DNA of 35,637 bases from Gammaproteobacteria bacterium RIFCSPLOWO2_02_FULL_61_13 (lineage in GTDB: Bacteria; Pseudomonadota; Gammaproteobacteria; Eutrophobiales; Eutrophobiaceae): the NCBI GenBank assembly GCA_001801865.1, contig MGYT01000172.1, forward strand, positions 2,022-37,658. The letters run 5' to 3'. The position numbers and the translations under genes were made by a program. Within the stretch, counting starts at the first letter, position 1. Each line of letters opens with the position of its first letter. The notes beneath the pieces are model-generated. The model saw only the letters and a program-made list of their open reading frames with translations. It was not told where the DNA came from and did no database searches. Positions 1 to 8,609 of the stretch are shown here, in pieces.

Positions 1-1447
1 GCGCCTGCTCCAGTTTCTCTTTCACGGTATGGGAGCCCTGCAGCGCGGCCTTTTCCGCCAGCCACACCTCTTCAAGGTCCTGATATTCGCGCCCCACATC
101 CGTAATCTGTTCGACCAGCTTTTCCAGCCGCTTTTTCGATGCCGGGTCGGTTTCCTTCTTCAGCGCCTCGCGTTCCATTTTCATCTGGATCAGACGCCGT
201 TCCAGCCGGTCCATGGATTCAGGCTTGGAGTCCATTTCAATGCTGATACGGCTGGCCGCCTCGTCCACCAGATCAATGGCCTTGTCGGGCAACTGGCGAT
301 CGGTGATGTAGCGATACGACAGCGTCGCTGCCGCCACAATCGCCGGATCGGTGATCTGGACATTGTGATGGACCTCGTAGCGCTCCTTCAGGCCACGCAG
401 AATGGCGATGGTGTCCTCGACGCTGGGTTCATTGACCATGATCTTCTGGAAGCGGCGCTCAAGAGCGGCATCCTTCTCGATGTTTTCACGGTATTCATCC
501 AGCGTCGTTGCGCCCACGCAGTGCAGTTCGCCGCGCGCCAGCGCGGGCTTGAGCATATTGCCCGCGTCCATGGCCCCCTCGGCCTTGCCGGCGCCCACCA
601 TGGTGTGGACCTCGTCGATAAACAGGATGATCTGCCCCTCCTGCCGCGCCAGATCGTTCAACACGGCCTTGAGCCGTTCCTCGAACTCGCCGCGGAATTT
701 GGCGCCGGCGATCAGCGCGCCCATGTCCAGCGCCAGCAAGCGTTTGCCCTTCAGCGCTTCCGGCACCTCGCCGTTGATGATGCGCTGGGCCAGGCCTTCC
801 ACGATGGCGGTCTTGCCCACGCCGGGTTCACCGATCAACACCGGATTGTTTTTCGTCCGACGCTGCAGCACCTGGATGGTGCGCCGGATCTCCTCGTCGC
901 GGCCGATGACCGGGTCGAGCTTGCCCTTCTCGGCGCGCGCCGTCAGATCTATGGTGTATTTCTCCAGCGCCTGGCGCTGCTCTTCGGCGCCTGCGTCATT
1001 GACCTTCCGGCCACCGCGCAGTTTGTCGATGGACTGCTCAAGGCGGGAGCGGTCGGCCCCGCAGGCCTTCAGCGCACGGCCCAGGTCGCCACGGTCCTCG
1101 AGCACCGCCAGCACAAACAATTCGCTGGAAATGAACTCGTCGCCACGCTGTTGGGCGAACTTGTCGCACAGGTTGAGTGCGCGCTCCAATTCCTTGGAGA
1201 CATGCACTTCCCCCGCCGTCCCCTGTACCCGCGGCAGGCGATCCAGCATTGCGGCAAGATCAGATCCAAGCCGCGCGACATTCACTCCGGCCGCGGTCAG
1301 CAACGGCCTGATGCCGCCGCCGGACTGATCCAGCAGCGCGCTCAGCACATGGGCAGGTTCAATGAACTGGTGGTCACGCCCCACGGCAAGGCTTTGCGCC
1401 TCGCCGAGGGCCTGTTGGAACTTGCTGGTCAGTTTGTCTGCGCGCAT
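1..1447 (-). CDS. clpB: ATP-dependent chaperone ClpB (N-terminal part; gene runs off the left edge)
   Basis: Hsp100 disaggregase that threads aggregated proteins through a hexameric ring together with DnaK. The visible 482 codons hold the Clp N-terminal domain (about residues 1-145), the first AAA+ domain with Walker A GEPGVGKT at 206-213 and Walker [10 protein letters not shown], and the start of the coiled-coil middle domain. The Walker A position is the same as I recall for E. coli ClpB, which supports the ATG at 1447. About 380 C-terminal residues, including the second AAA+ domain, lie outside the window. The gene is last in a leftward group with rluD and pgeF but has its own heat-shock-like promoter in the 97-base gap before it. 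Only the truncation at the window edge is unusual. Confidence 0.97.
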   Translation of the reverse strand, partial: MRADKLTSKFQQALGEAQSLAVGRDHQFIEPAHVLSALLDQSGGGIRPLLTAAGVNVARLGSDLAAMLDRLPRVQGTAGEVHVSKELERALNLCDKFAQQRGDEFISSELFVLAVLEDRGDLGRALKACGADRSRLEQSIDKLRGGRKVNDAGAEEQRQALEKYTIDLTARAEKGKLDPVIGRDEEIRRTIQVLQRRTKNNPVLIGEPGVGKTAIVEGLAQRIINGEVPEALKGKRLLALDMGALIAGAKFRGEFEERLKAVLNDLARQEGQIILFIDEVHTMVGAGKAEGAMDAGNMLKPALARGELHCVGATTLDEYRENIEKDAALERRFQKIMVNEPSVEDTIAILRGLKERYEVHHNVQITDPAIVAAATLSYRYITDRQLPDKAIDLVDEAASRISIEMDSKPESMDRLERRLIQMKMEREALKKETDPASKKRLEKLVEQITDVGREYQDLEEVWLAEKAALQGSHTVKEKLEQA

Positions 1448-1486
1448 GGCTTCCGCTTTCCGACGGGTAATGTGGATGTTGACAAG

Positions 1487-1512
1487 ATATGGGCGCGCGG
1501 GCCGGAATCAAG
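1487..1512 (-). promoter_or_regulatory. Putative sigma-32 (heat-shock) promoter for clpB
   Basis: Read on the minus strand, CTTGAT (1512-1507), then 13 bases, then CCCATAT (1493-1487). This is close to the RpoH consensus CTTGAA / CCCCAT-T with normal spacing. Transcription would begin near 1480, about 33 bases before the clpB ATG. Sigma-32 control of clpB is established in enterics; the match here is by eye and has not been scored. Confidence 0.55.
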
Positions 1513-1522
1513 GCCGGCCCGC
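1497..1522 (-). terminator. GC-rich hairpin between pgeF and clpB (no U-tract)
   Basis: Perfect 9-base arms GCGGGCCGG and CCGGCCCGC (1497-1505 and 1514-1522) flank an 8-base loop, 23 bases beyond the pgeF stop. There is no run of T after it on the minus strand, so it is not a canonical intrinsic terminator. It may slow read-through, and it overlaps the spacer and -35 of the putative clpB heat-shock promoter. Confidence 0.4.
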
Positions 1523-1544
1523 CCGAATCAGGCTGCCCGTTCAA

Positions 1545-2306
1545 TCATTCTTGATCCTTGTCAATCCAGATGAGTGCGGACATGCGTCCGGTTTGTCCGT
1601 CGCGGCGATGGGAGAAAAAAAGTTCCGGATTGTCATGGACGCAAAGGTCGCTGCCATGAATCGCGCGTACTCCCTGTCGCTGCAATTGATGTCTCACAAG
1701 TTGTTTCAGGTCCGCGCACCACCGATCCTTTCCCTTGGGCGCGAAGCAGTCGGTGGATTCGGGATTCAATTGCAGGCAGGCTGATCGCACATCCGCGCCG
1801 ACCGCGTAACTGTCCGGCCCGATGCACGGTCCAATCCAGGCCAGCATATGTTCCGGGTGCGCGCCCATGGCTGCGAGCGCCGCCTCGATGATACCCGCGG
1901 CAATGCCGCGCCACCCGGCGTGGATGGCGGCAACCTGGCTGCCGGCTCGATCAGCCAGCAACAGGGGCACGCAATCTGCAATCAATACCGCGCACACGTG
2001 CCCGGGGTCGGAGGCGTGACTGCCGTCGGCCGGTTGCGCCAGCCCTTCTGCTGCCTCGATCACGCGCTTGCCATGAACCTGTTGCAACCAGCAGGGATCA
2101 TTGGGGAGATTGAGTCCGCGCCGCAGTTCGACCCGGTTCGCGGTTACCGCCGATGGGTCATCCCCGACATGGAGCGCCAGATTGAAGCCCCGGTATGGGT
2201 GCCTGCTGCCGCCGCCCAGCCGGGTGGTTATGCCCGCGCGCACCTGCGCCGGCGCCGGCCAATCGGCCGGCATCCACCAGCGCGGCGTTTCCCCGGCAGG
2301 GCGCAT
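1545..2306 (-). CDS. pgeF: Peptidoglycan editing factor PgeF / YfiH-family multi-copper-oxidase-like protein
   Basis: Member of the YfiH/DUF152 family, once called polyphenol oxidase or laccase. Known members act on purine nucleosides or remove misincorporated residues from peptidoglycan precursors. The 253-residue length is normal. The metal-binding signature is present in order: LQQVHG near residue 79, ADCVPLLL near 110 and HAGWRG near 128, supplying the conserved His, Cys and His. It follows rluD by 12 bases on the same strand and precedes clpB, the gene order found in pseudomonads and many other Gammaproteobacteria. Family assignment is secure; which of the reported activities matters in this organism is not. 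Confidence 0.93.
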   Translation of the reverse strand: MRPAGETPRWWMPADWPAPAQVRAGITTRLGGGSRHPYRGFNLALHVGDDPSAVTANRVELRRGLNLPNDPCWLQQVHGKRVIEAAEGLAQPADGSHASDPGHVCAVLIADCVPLLLADRAGSQVAAIHAGWRGIAAGIIEAALAAMGAHPEHMLAWIGPCIGPDSYAVGADVRSACLQLNPESTDCFAPKGKDRWCADLKQLVRHQLQRQGVRAIHGSDLCVHDNPELFFSHRRDGQTGRMSALIWIDKDQE

Positions 2307-2318
2307 GGGCCGGCGGAT

Positions 2319-3296
2319 TCAGTCTCTGGCGCCGGTCCCGTCGCGCCGCAACAGGTCCAGCAGCATTTGCATATCGGCAGGCAGCGGCACCCTCCAGTGC
2401 AGTTCCTGTCCCGACACGGGGTGCACCAGGCCCAAATCGCTGGCGTGCAGCGCCTGGCGCGGGAAAGCCATGACTGCCGCGCGCAAATCCGCTGCTACTC
2501 CGCCCGGGATCATCCGGCGCCGTCCGTAGACCGGATCCCCCACCACCGGATGCCGGATATGGGCCAGATGCACGCGGATCTGATGCGTACGCCCGGTCTC
2601 AAGCATGACGCGCAGGTACGTATGCGCCTGAAATCGCTCCAGCACGCGGTAATGCGTGACCGCATTGCGACCGCCGGGCGCGACAGCCATGCGCTTGCGA
2701 TCCGAGGCATGCCTCCCCAGCGCTGCATCAATGGTTCCACCGGCGGTGAGCACGCCGTTGACGATGGCACGATACTCGCGCCGCACCTTGCGCCGTGCCA
2801 GTTGTGCCACCAGATACGTATGGGCCTCCGGGGTTCGCGCCACAACCATGACGCCGGACGTATCCTTGTCCAGTCGTTGCACGATGCCGGCGCGCGCCAC
2901 CGACGCCAGACCGGCATCATGATGCAGCAATGCGTTCAGCAACGTCCCGCGCGGATTGCCGGCGCCTGGATGCACCACCAGCCCGGCGGGCTTGTTGAGC
3001 ACCAGGATGGCCTCATCCTCGTACACGACCTGGAGTGGAATGACCTCCGGCTGCGCATCGGTTTGTACGGTCTCGATCTGATCATCAATGTCTATGCAGT
3101 CCCCCGTCTGCACCAATGCGCGCGGGCGTGTCTGTTTCCCGTTCACACGGACCTGGCCGCAGCGGATCCAGTTTTGCAGCCGGGAACGGGAATGCTGTGG
3201 CAACAGGGCTGCAATCGCCTGGTCCAGCCGGCGGCCTGCGTGTTCAACCGTAATTACCAATGTCTGCAACTCTCGGATGCTCCGATCCCGCGTCAA
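2319..3296 (-). CDS. rluD: 23S rRNA pseudouridine(1911/1915/1917) synthase RluD
   Basis: Isomerises uridines in helix 69 of 23S rRNA, needed for normal ribosome assembly and termination. The N-terminal S4 RNA-binding domain (about residues 18-75, with GRRLDQAIAALLPQHSRSRL) is followed by the RsuA/RluA catalytic domain. The signature RLDKDTSG at 141-148 carries the catalytic Asp143. At 325 residues it is the usual RluD length. It diverges from bamD, with 64 bases between the two starts, so both promoters must lie in or overlap that gap. RluC shares the motif, but the rluD-bamD-pgeF neighbourhood favours RluD. Confidence 0.95.
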   Translation of the reverse strand: MTRDRSIRELQTLVITVEHAGRRLDQAIAALLPQHSRSRLQNWIRCGQVRVNGKQTRPRALVQTGDCIDIDDQIETVQTDAQPEVIPLQVVYEDEAILVLNKPAGLVVHPGAGNPRGTLLNALLHHDAGLASVARAGIVQRLDKDTSGVMVVARTPEAHTYLVAQLARRKVRREYRAIVNGVLTAGGTIDAALGRHASDRKRMAVAPGGRNAVTHYRVLERFQAHTYLRVMLETGRTHQIRVHLAHIRHPVVGDPVYGRRRMIPGGVAADLRAAVMAFPRQALHASDLGLVHPVSGQELHWRVPLPADMQMLLDLLRRDGTGARD

Positions 3297-3360
3297 CCCG
3301 TCCCGTTCAGGGTGCCATGCCGCCTTTACGCCCCGGGAAGGGTTGGGTTAGGCTGGCGGC

Positions 3361-4131
3361 ATGCGCGCCTTAGTGTTTGTTTTCGTCTTGCTGCTGGCTG
3401 GTTGCTCATTCTTCGGCAAAGACGACTCGGATGAAACCCAAAACTGGACCGTGGAGCGTCTTTACACCGAGGCCAAGGGCGCGTTGGACGCCGGTTATTA
3501 CAGCAAGGCGGTGGAATATTATGAGTATCTGGAGACCCGGTTCCCATTCGGCGTCTACGGGCAGCAGGCCCTGATGGATCTCGGTTATGCCTACTATAAG
3601 GCAGAGGATTTCGATTCTGCGATCTCCGCCTGCGACCGCTTTATCCGCCTGTATCCGCAAAATCCCGGTGTCGATTACGTGTTCTACCTGCGCGGACTGA
3701 TCAATTTCAATCGTGGCAAGGGTTTGAGCGAGCGCTTCCTGCCGCTGGATCTTTCCCAGCGTGATACCGGATCGTCATTGCAGTCATTCCACGATTTCGA
3801 GGAATTGGTGTCAAAGTATCCGGACAGCAAGTATTCGCCCGACGCACAGAAGCGCATGGTCTACCTGCGTAATACCCTGGCTCAGAACGAAGTCAACGTG
3901 GCCACCTATTACATGCGTCGCGGGGCCTACGTCGCGGCCGTCAATCGCGCCCGCTACGTGGTGGAAAACTACAACCGCACCACCGCCGTACCCGATGCGC
4001 TGGTCCTCATGGCCAAGGGCTACAAGGTGCTGGAGATGGACGACCTGTCCGCAGATGCATTGCGGGTGTTGGAAGCGAACTATCCGAATCACCCGGGAAT
4101 AGCGGAAACCCGGGAAGTGGTTGTGCACTGA
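3361..4131 (+). CDS. bamD: Outer membrane assembly lipoprotein BamD
   Basis: Essential lipoprotein of the BAM complex that inserts beta-barrel proteins into the outer membrane. The signal peptide ends in lipobox LLAGC, with acylated Cys15 followed by Ser-Phe, favouring outer-membrane sorting. The rest is a TPR-like helical-repeat domain with typical segments such as AKGALDAGYYSKAVEYYEYL and LETRFPFGVYGQQALMDLGY. The 256 residues match the family. Divergent from rluD and convergent with nadE. A TTG/GTG start is not needed because ATG 3361 gives a perfect lipoprotein signal. Confidence 0.95.
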   Translation: MRALVFVFVLLLAGCSFFGKDDSDETQNWTVERLYTEAKGALDAGYYSKAVEYYEYLETRFPFGVYGQQALMDLGYAYYKAEDFDSAISACDRFIRLYPQNPGVDYVFYLRGLINFNRGKGLSERFLPLDLSQRDTGSSLQSFHDFEELVSKYPDSKYSPDAQKRMVYLRNTLAQNEVNVATYYMRRGAYVAAVNRARYVVENYNRTTAVPDALVLMAKGYKVLEMDDLSADALRVLEANYPNHPGIAETREVVVH

Positions 4132-4159
4132 CGCGGGAGTCGGTCGCGATTACCCGTGA

Positions 4160-5776
4160 TTATTCCCGGTAACCCGAGGTGATCGGATAGCGCCGATCCC
4201 GTCCGAATGCACAGCGGCTGATCTTGACCCCCGGTGCCGCCTGGCGGCGCTTGTATTCGCTCCGGTCCACCATAGTCACGACGCGCCGCACGGTGGCGGC
4301 GTCAAAGCCGCTGCCGATGATCTGGCCGGGGCTCTGTTGTTGCTCGATGTAGCGCTCCAAAATCCGATCCAGCACCGGGTAGGGCGGCAGGGAGTCCTCA
4401 TCCTTCTGGTCGGGGCGCAATTCGGCGGTTGGCGCCCGCGTCAGGGTCCGGTGCGGAATTACTTCCGCGTCGCGGTTCACGAATTCGCACAGCCGGTATA
4501 CCTGGGTCTTGAACACATCCTTGAGCGGGGCAAATCCACCGGCCATGTCCCCGTACAACGTGGCGTAGCCGACGGACAATTCACTCTTGTTTCCGGTGGC
4601 CAGCACCAGTCGGCCGGTCTTGTTTGATACCGCCATCAGCAAAACGCCGCGGCACCGCGCCTGGATGTTTTCCTCGGTCACATCCGGCGCCAGGCCGGCA
4701 AATATCGGGGCCAGCGCCGCATCGAATGCGCGCGTGAGATCATCGATGGAGATGTGCCGGCAGGGCACGCCAAGGCGCGTGGCCAGCAGCCCGGCATCCT
4801 CGCTGCTCATGGCGGCGGTATAGCGCGAGGGCAGCGCCAGTGCCTGTACGTTGTCCGCGCCGAGCGCGTCCACGGCGATACACAAGGTGAGCGCGGAATC
4901 GATGCCTCCGGACAAACCGAGCACGGCGCCGCGGAAATTGTTCTTGTGCACGTAGTCGCGCACGCCCAGCACCAGCGCCGCATAAGTGCGGGCATCAGGA
5001 GCCGGGGCCGGATTCAGGATATTTTCACCGCTGAGTGCCGCAGTCCCGGCATCGTTCCTCAGTTCCAGGCAGTACAATCCTTCGGCAAAGTGCGGCGCCG
5101 CCAGCGCCAGTTTCCCGTGGCTGTCCATGGCGAGAGACGCACCATCGAATACCACCTCATCCTGCCCGCCGACGAGATTCGAGTAGATGATTGCCATCCC
5201 CGTCTGTTGCACGCGCTCCGAGAGCAGCGCAACACGCTCCTCGTGCTTGTCGGAGTGGAACGGGGAGGCGTTGATGTTTATCAGCAGGCGCGCGCCGGCG
5301 GCGCGCGAGTTTTGCGCCTGTGTCGGCGTCCACAAGTCTTCGCAGATACTGAGCGAGGTGGGTATGCCGTCGATCTCCCCCAGCGCCAGCGAGTCACCGG
5401 GGCAGAAGTGCCGCTTTTCATCGAATACGCCGTAGTTGGGCAATTCCTGCTTGCGGTAGCTGCGGTATACCGCGCCGTCACGCAGCCACACGCAGGTGTT
5501 GAACAGGCGCCGATCCGCCTGTTCCGGGTAACCGAGGATGATGTCAATGCCGCGCGACGCGGCCACTAGGCGCGGCAGCGCGGCACGCACGCGCTCATGC
5601 AACGCCGGCCGCAACAGGAGGTCATCGGGCGGATAGCCCACCAGGGCGAGTTCCGGGAATACCACCATGCCTGCGCGCTGTTCATCCCGCGCCCGCGCAG
5701 CCCACTGCAACAACTTGTCGCAGTTGCCGTCGATGTCGCCGACCAGGAGGTTTATCTGGGCAATGGCAATACGCAT
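4160..5776 (-). CDS. nadE: Glutamine-dependent NAD+ synthetase
   Basis: Last step of NAD biosynthesis: amidates deamido-NAD+ using ammonia released from glutamine. The 538-residue protein has an N-terminal nitrilase-type glutaminase domain with Glu42 (FPEL), Lys109 (YRKQELPNYG) and Cys145 (LSICEDLW), then a C-terminal synthetase domain with the ATP-pyrophosphatase loop SGGIDS at 289-294. I chose ATG 5776 because the protein then begins MRIAIAQINLLVGD, the normal nitrilase-domain start. The frame stays open upstream to 5980, but those 68 extra codons match nothing in the family and run into repeat DNA. It lies downstream of sucD on the same strand across a 458-base gap. Confidence 0.95.
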   Translation of the reverse strand: MRIAIAQINLLVGDIDGNCDKLLQWAARARDEQRAGMVVFPELALVGYPPDDLLLRPALHERVRAALPRLVAASRGIDIILGYPEQADRRLFNTCVWLRDGAVYRSYRKQELPNYGVFDEKRHFCPGDSLALGEIDGIPTSLSICEDLWTPTQAQNSRAAGARLLININASPFHSDKHEERVALLSERVQQTGMAIIYSNLVGGQDEVVFDGASLAMDSHGKLALAAPHFAEGLYCLELRNDAGTAALSGENILNPAPAPDARTYAALVLGVRDYVHKNNFRGAVLGLSGGIDSALTLCIAVDALGADNVQALALPSRYTAAMSSEDAGLLATRLGVPCRHISIDDLTRAFDAALAPIFAGLAPDVTEENIQARCRGVLLMAVSNKTGRLVLATGNKSELSVGYATLYGDMAGGFAPLKDVFKTQVYRLCEFVNRDAEVIPHRTLTRAPTAELRPDQKDEDSLPPYPVLDRILERYIEQQQSPGQIIGSGFDAATVRRVVTMVDRSEYKRRQAAPGVKISRCAFGRDRRYPITSGYRE

Positions 5777-5876
5777 GGTCGTAATTATGCGCCGGATTCG
5801 TTCGGCGGGATTACTCCGGAATGACTGAAGCGAAGCATTTCCCTTGGCACCGCGCCGGTTTGCCTGCGGCCGCTCC

Positions 5877-5965
5877 GATCGCATTTTGTCGGACACGCCG
5901 TGAATCCATCCATGGAGGCTCGGGTGGCGCCGTCCTGGCGCCACACGGTCCGCCAAAATGCGATC
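5877..5965. repeat. Dispersed palindromic repeat, copy A
   Basis: Arms GATCGCATTTTGTCGGAC (5877-5894) and GTCCGCCAAAATGCGATC (5948-5965) are inverted repeats with a single mismatch. An inner hairpin GTGGCGCC-GTCCT-GGCGCCAC lies at 5924-5944. The central segment CACGCCGTGAATCC...GGAGGCTCGGG aligns with the reverse complement of copy B at 6028-6110. This fits a non-coding interspersed repeat of the kind scattered through gammaproteobacterial genomes. It lies between sucD and nadE and could form a long RNA hairpin there. Confidence 0.75.
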
Positions 5966-6027
5966 CTCGCATCCACGCAATCCGGCGCCGTTCGCCAGGA
6001 TGTATCCAGCAGCCCGACACGAGGGAT

Positions 6028-6110
6028 CCTGTTTTGCGGGACGTGTGAGGCCATGGATGGCCGAACCCGAGCCTACACGGACGTACTTGCCGGCGTGCCC
6101 GCAAAACAGG
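6028..6110. repeat. Dispersed palindromic repeat, copy B (opposite orientation to A)
   Basis: Perfect 13-base arms CCTGTTTTGCGGG (6028-6040) and CCCGCAAAACAGG (6098-6110), with an inner GGCCAT-GG-ATGGCC palindrome at 6049-6062. Its reverse complement shares the core GCACGCCG...TAGGCTCGGG...CCATCCATGG with copy A, so the two are diverged copies facing each other. The outer arms differ between copies but are each self-complementary, which implies compensatory change and selection or a mobilisation mechanism that keeps the fold. Confidence 0.75.
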
Positions 6111-6234
6111 AGCCGGAGCGGCGGGATACGCTGCCCCGATCATTCCCGGGTGGCGCCGATTCATTGTAGCTGCGGGCAGGTTGCCCCCGGATTGTCCGGT
6201 GGCGCCGGCAAAAGCTACGAGAGCGGAGAGGGCG

Positions 6235-7104
6235 TTACAGGAGTCCCGCCAGCGTGCTGCCGAGCAGCGCGGGCGAGCGCACTGTCTTCACGCCGGCGGA
6301 TTCCAACGCCGCAAATTTGTCTGCCGCCGTGCCCTTGCCGCCCGCGATGATGGCGCCTGCATGCCCCATGCGTTTGCCGGGCGGGGCGGTGACCCCGGCG
6401 ATATAGGCGACCACCGGCTTCTTCACGTGTGCCTTGATGAATGCCGCCGCCTCTTCCTCGGCGGAACCGCCAATCTCGCCCACCATGATGATGCCCCTGG
6501 TATCGGCGTCGGCCTGAAACAGCCCCAGGCAATCAATAAAATTTGTCCCATGGATGGGATCGCCGCCGATGCCGACGCAGGTACTCTGTCCCAGTCCCGC
6601 CAGCGTGGTCTGGTGCACGGCCTCATAGGTGAGCGTGCCGGAGCGTGACACGATGCCGACCGCGCCCGGACGGTGGATGCTGCCGGGCATGATGCCAATC
6701 TTGCACTGGCCGGGGGTGATGATGCCGGGGCAGTTGGGTCCAATCAGGCGCGCATCGGGATAGCGTTCCAGTGCCGCGCGGGCGCGCAGCATATCCAGCA
6801 CCGGAATGCCTTCAGTAATGCAGACAATGACGCAAATGCCCGCATCCGCGGCTTCGGTAATGGCCTCGGCGGCAAAAGCGGCCGGCACCATGATCATGCT
6901 GGCATCGGCGCCGGTGGCGTGCACGGCATCGTGCACGGTATCGAAGACGGGGCGCTCCAGGTGCACTTCGCCGCCGCGCCCGGGGGTAACGCCGCCCACC
7001 ACCTGCGTGCCGTATTCGATGGCCTGTTTCGCGTGGAAGGTTCCCTGCCGGCCGGTAAAGCCCTGCACGATCACCTTGGTATTCCTGTTCACGAGGATCG
7101 ACAT
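6235..7104 (-). CDS. sucD: Succinyl-CoA synthetase alpha subunit (ADP-forming)
   Basis: TCA-cycle enzyme interconverting succinyl-CoA and succinate with substrate-level phosphorylation; works with SucC. 289 residues, the family's usual length. The CoA-binding Rossmann domain starts with [20 protein letters not shown] and the phosphohistidine is His248 in RMGHAGAI. The ATG overlaps the sucC stop by one base (TGATG), so the two are translationally coupled. Confidence 0.97.
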   Translation of the reverse strand: MSILVNRNTKVIVQGFTGRQGTFHAKQAIEYGTQVVGGVTPGRGGEVHLERPVFDTVHDAVHATGADASMIMVPAAFAAEAITEAADAGICVIVCITEGIPVLDMLRARAALERYPDARLIGPNCPGIITPGQCKIGIMPGSIHRPGAVGIVSRSGTLTYEAVHQTTLAGLGQSTCVGIGGDPIHGTNFIDCLGLFQADADTRGIIMVGEIGGSAEEEAAAFIKAHVKKPVVAYIAGVTAPPGKRMGHAGAIIAGGKGTAADKFAALESAGVKTVRSPALLGSTLAGLL

Positions 7105-8276
7105 CAGTGCCCCCGTTCCTTTGCCGCGGCGACCACCTTGTCCGCCGCGTCGGCCAGATTGTCCGCCGCAATGATGCTCAGGCCGCTGTCCGCCAGCAGG
7201 CGCTTGCCCTGATCCACATTGGTGCCCTCGAGTCGCACAACCACCGGGACTGATACGCCCACCTCACGCACTGCCGCTATGATCCCATCCGCGATCAGAT
7301 CACAGCGGACGATGCCGCCGAAGATGTTTACCAGAATGGCCTTCACCTTGGGATCGGAAACTATCAGTTTGAACGCCTCGGACACGCGTTCGGTGGTTGC
7401 GCCGCCGCCCACGTCGAGGAAGTTGGCCGGGTCGCCGCCATGCAGCTTGATGATGTCCATGGTGGCCATGGCCAGCCCGGCGCCGTTGACCATGCAGGCG
7501 ATATTTCCATCCAGCGCGACATAATTCAGATCGAACAGCTTGGCGCGGTTCTCCTTCTCATCTTCCTGGGTCGGGTCGCGCCATTCCTCCAGCGTGTGTT
7601 GCCGGTAGAGCGCGTTATCATCCACGGCCACCTTGCCATCCAGGGCCTCGAGCTTGCCGGCCCTGGTGATGATGAGCGGGTTGATCTCCACCAGGCTCAG
7701 GTCCTTGTCGATGAACAGGCGATACAAGGACTTCAGGATCGCGGTCAGCTGCTTGATGTGGTCCGCTTCGATCCGCAACGCAAACCCGAGCCGCCGGCAT
7801 TGAAACTCCTGCATGCCCATCACCGGGTCGATGACGAACGTCAATATCTTTTCCGGTTCCTGCGCCGCTACTTCCTCAATGTCCATGCCGCCGGCCCGGG
7901 AGCCGATGACGGCGACGCGCCGCCGCGCCCGATCCACCAGCATGCTCAGGTAAAGCTCGGATCCGATGTCGCAAAGGGACTGGACCACCACACAATTAAC
8001 GGGTTTGCCCCCGGGGCCCGACTGTTTCGTCACCAGCCGTGAGCCGAGCATGCGTTTGACGCAATCCTCGAGTTCGGCGCGTCCGTGGACAATCTTGACG
8101 CCGCCGCCCTTGCCGCGACCACCGGCATGCACCTGGGCCTTGACCACCCAGCCGTCCCCGCCCAGGTCCGCGGCATGGCGCAAGGCATCTTTCACATTAT
8201 GGGCATGACTTCCCGGGGTGACCGGGATGCCATACTCTGTAAAGAGGATCTTTGCCTGGTATTCGTGCAGGTTCAT
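7104..8276 (-). CDS. sucC: Succinyl-CoA synthetase beta subunit (ADP-forming)
   Basis: Nucleotide-binding beta subunit of succinyl-CoA synthetase. ATP-grasp domain with [10 protein letters not shown] and [13 protein letters not shown] segments, then the C-terminal CoA-ligase domain with GGGATTERV and [16 protein letters not shown] 8276 gives the canonical start [12 protein letters not shown] and 390 residues; the frame stays open 33 codons further upstream without family similarity. Divergent from the PP0621-family gene across about 100 bases. That gap holds a perfect inverted repeat ACTGTT-GGCGCG-AACAGT at 8327-8344, a possible operator. sucCD next to pilSR is a recurring gammaproteobacterial arrangement. 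Confidence 0.97.
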   Translation of the reverse strand: MNLHEYQAKILFTEYGIPVTPGSHAHNVKDALRHAADLGGDGWVVKAQVHAGGRGKGGGVKIVHGRAELEDCVKRMLGSRLVTKQSGPGGKPVNCVVVQSLCDIGSELYLSMLVDRARRRVAVIGSRAGGMDIEEVAAQEPEKILTFVIDPVMGMQEFQCRRLGFALRIEADHIKQLTAILKSLYRLFIDKDLSLVEINPLIITRAGKLEALDGKVAVDDNALYRQHTLEEWRDPTQEDEKENRAKLFDLNYVALDGNIACMVNGAGLAMATMDIIKLHGGDPANFLDVGGGATTERVSEAFKLIVSDPKVKAILVNIFGGIVRCDLIADGIIAAVREVGVSVPVVVRLEGTNVDQGKRLLADSGLSIIAADNLADAADKVVAAAKERGH

Positions 8277-8326
8277 GAATTGCGTCCGACCAAATGGTCT
8301 TTCCCCGGTGCGCCAACGGGCTCGAT

Positions 8327-8344
8327 ACTGTTGGCGCGAACAGT
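8327..8344. promoter_or_regulatory. Inverted repeat in the sucC / PP0621-family divergent region
   Basis: ACTGTT-GGCGCG-AACAGT, perfect 6-base arms, lies midway between the two divergent starts (8276 and 8376). Its size and place suit a dimeric repressor or activator site, but I do not recognise the motif. Confidence 0.3.
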
Positions 8345-8375
8345 TTACACAGTAACCCCCGAAAACTGAACGCAC

Positions 8376-8609
8376 ATGCTGCGCGCCATATTGCTGCTGA
8401 TCGTATTAATCGTTGCCGGCCGGCTGTTGTCGCGATTGCTGCGCGGAACCGGTGCGCCGGTGTCAAAATCAAGGGACAAAGTAGTCGCGCACATGGTGCG
8501 TTGTGCCCATTGCGACACTTTTGTTCCTGCTGCGGAAGCTGTCTTGGACGCTGATACGCCCTACTGCTCTGACGCTCACCGCCGGCTTGGGCCGGCGCAA
8601 AACCGATGA
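8376..8609 (+). CDS. PP0621-family small zinc-finger-like membrane protein
   Basis: 77-residue protein with an N-terminal hydrophobic helix (about residues 2-23) followed by a short cytosolic tail with two metal-type pairs: [12 protein letters not shown] and PYCSDAHRR. This Cys-x2-Cys ... Cys-x3-His arrangement next to pilS is the PP0621 family of unknown function, conserved upstream of pilS in pseudomonads and relatives. Its stop overlaps the pilS ATG (ATGA), so it is co-translated with the pilus sensor kinase. A role in PilSR signalling is possible but unproven. Confidence 0.85.
   Translation: MLRAILLLIVLIVAGRLLSRLLRGTGAPVSKSRDKVVAHMVRCAHCDTFVPAAEAVLDADTPYCSDAHRRLGPAQNR

Larger units (their letters stand above)
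5777..6234. other. 458-base non-coding gap between sucD and nadE
   Basis: No convincing gene here. Short open frames exist on both strands but are rich in Arg/Pro/Ala without recognisable motifs. The gap holds the two palindromic repeat copies; the rest (5777-5876, 5966-6027, 6111-6234) shows nothing I recognise. The nadE promoter, if separate from that of sucCD, should lie near 5780-5870. Confidence 0.7.

Noticed and set aside
29-1573. Long open frame on the + strand opposite clpB
   Set aside because: The minus strand reads as a canonical ClpB with all AAA+ motifs; the + frame has no recognisable domain and is a by-product of GC-rich codon use.
1848-3434. Long open frame on the + strand opposite pgeF and rluD
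   Set aside because: It crosses two well-supported minus-strand genes and their boundary, and its product resembles no family.
5777-5980. N-terminal extension of NAD+ synthetase
   Set aside because: The nitrilase domain starts exactly at ATG 5776; the extension is Arg-rich and runs into repeat DNA.
5877-6110. CRISPR array or tandem repeat
   Set aside because: Only two diverged copies in opposite orientation with internal symmetry; no regular spacers.
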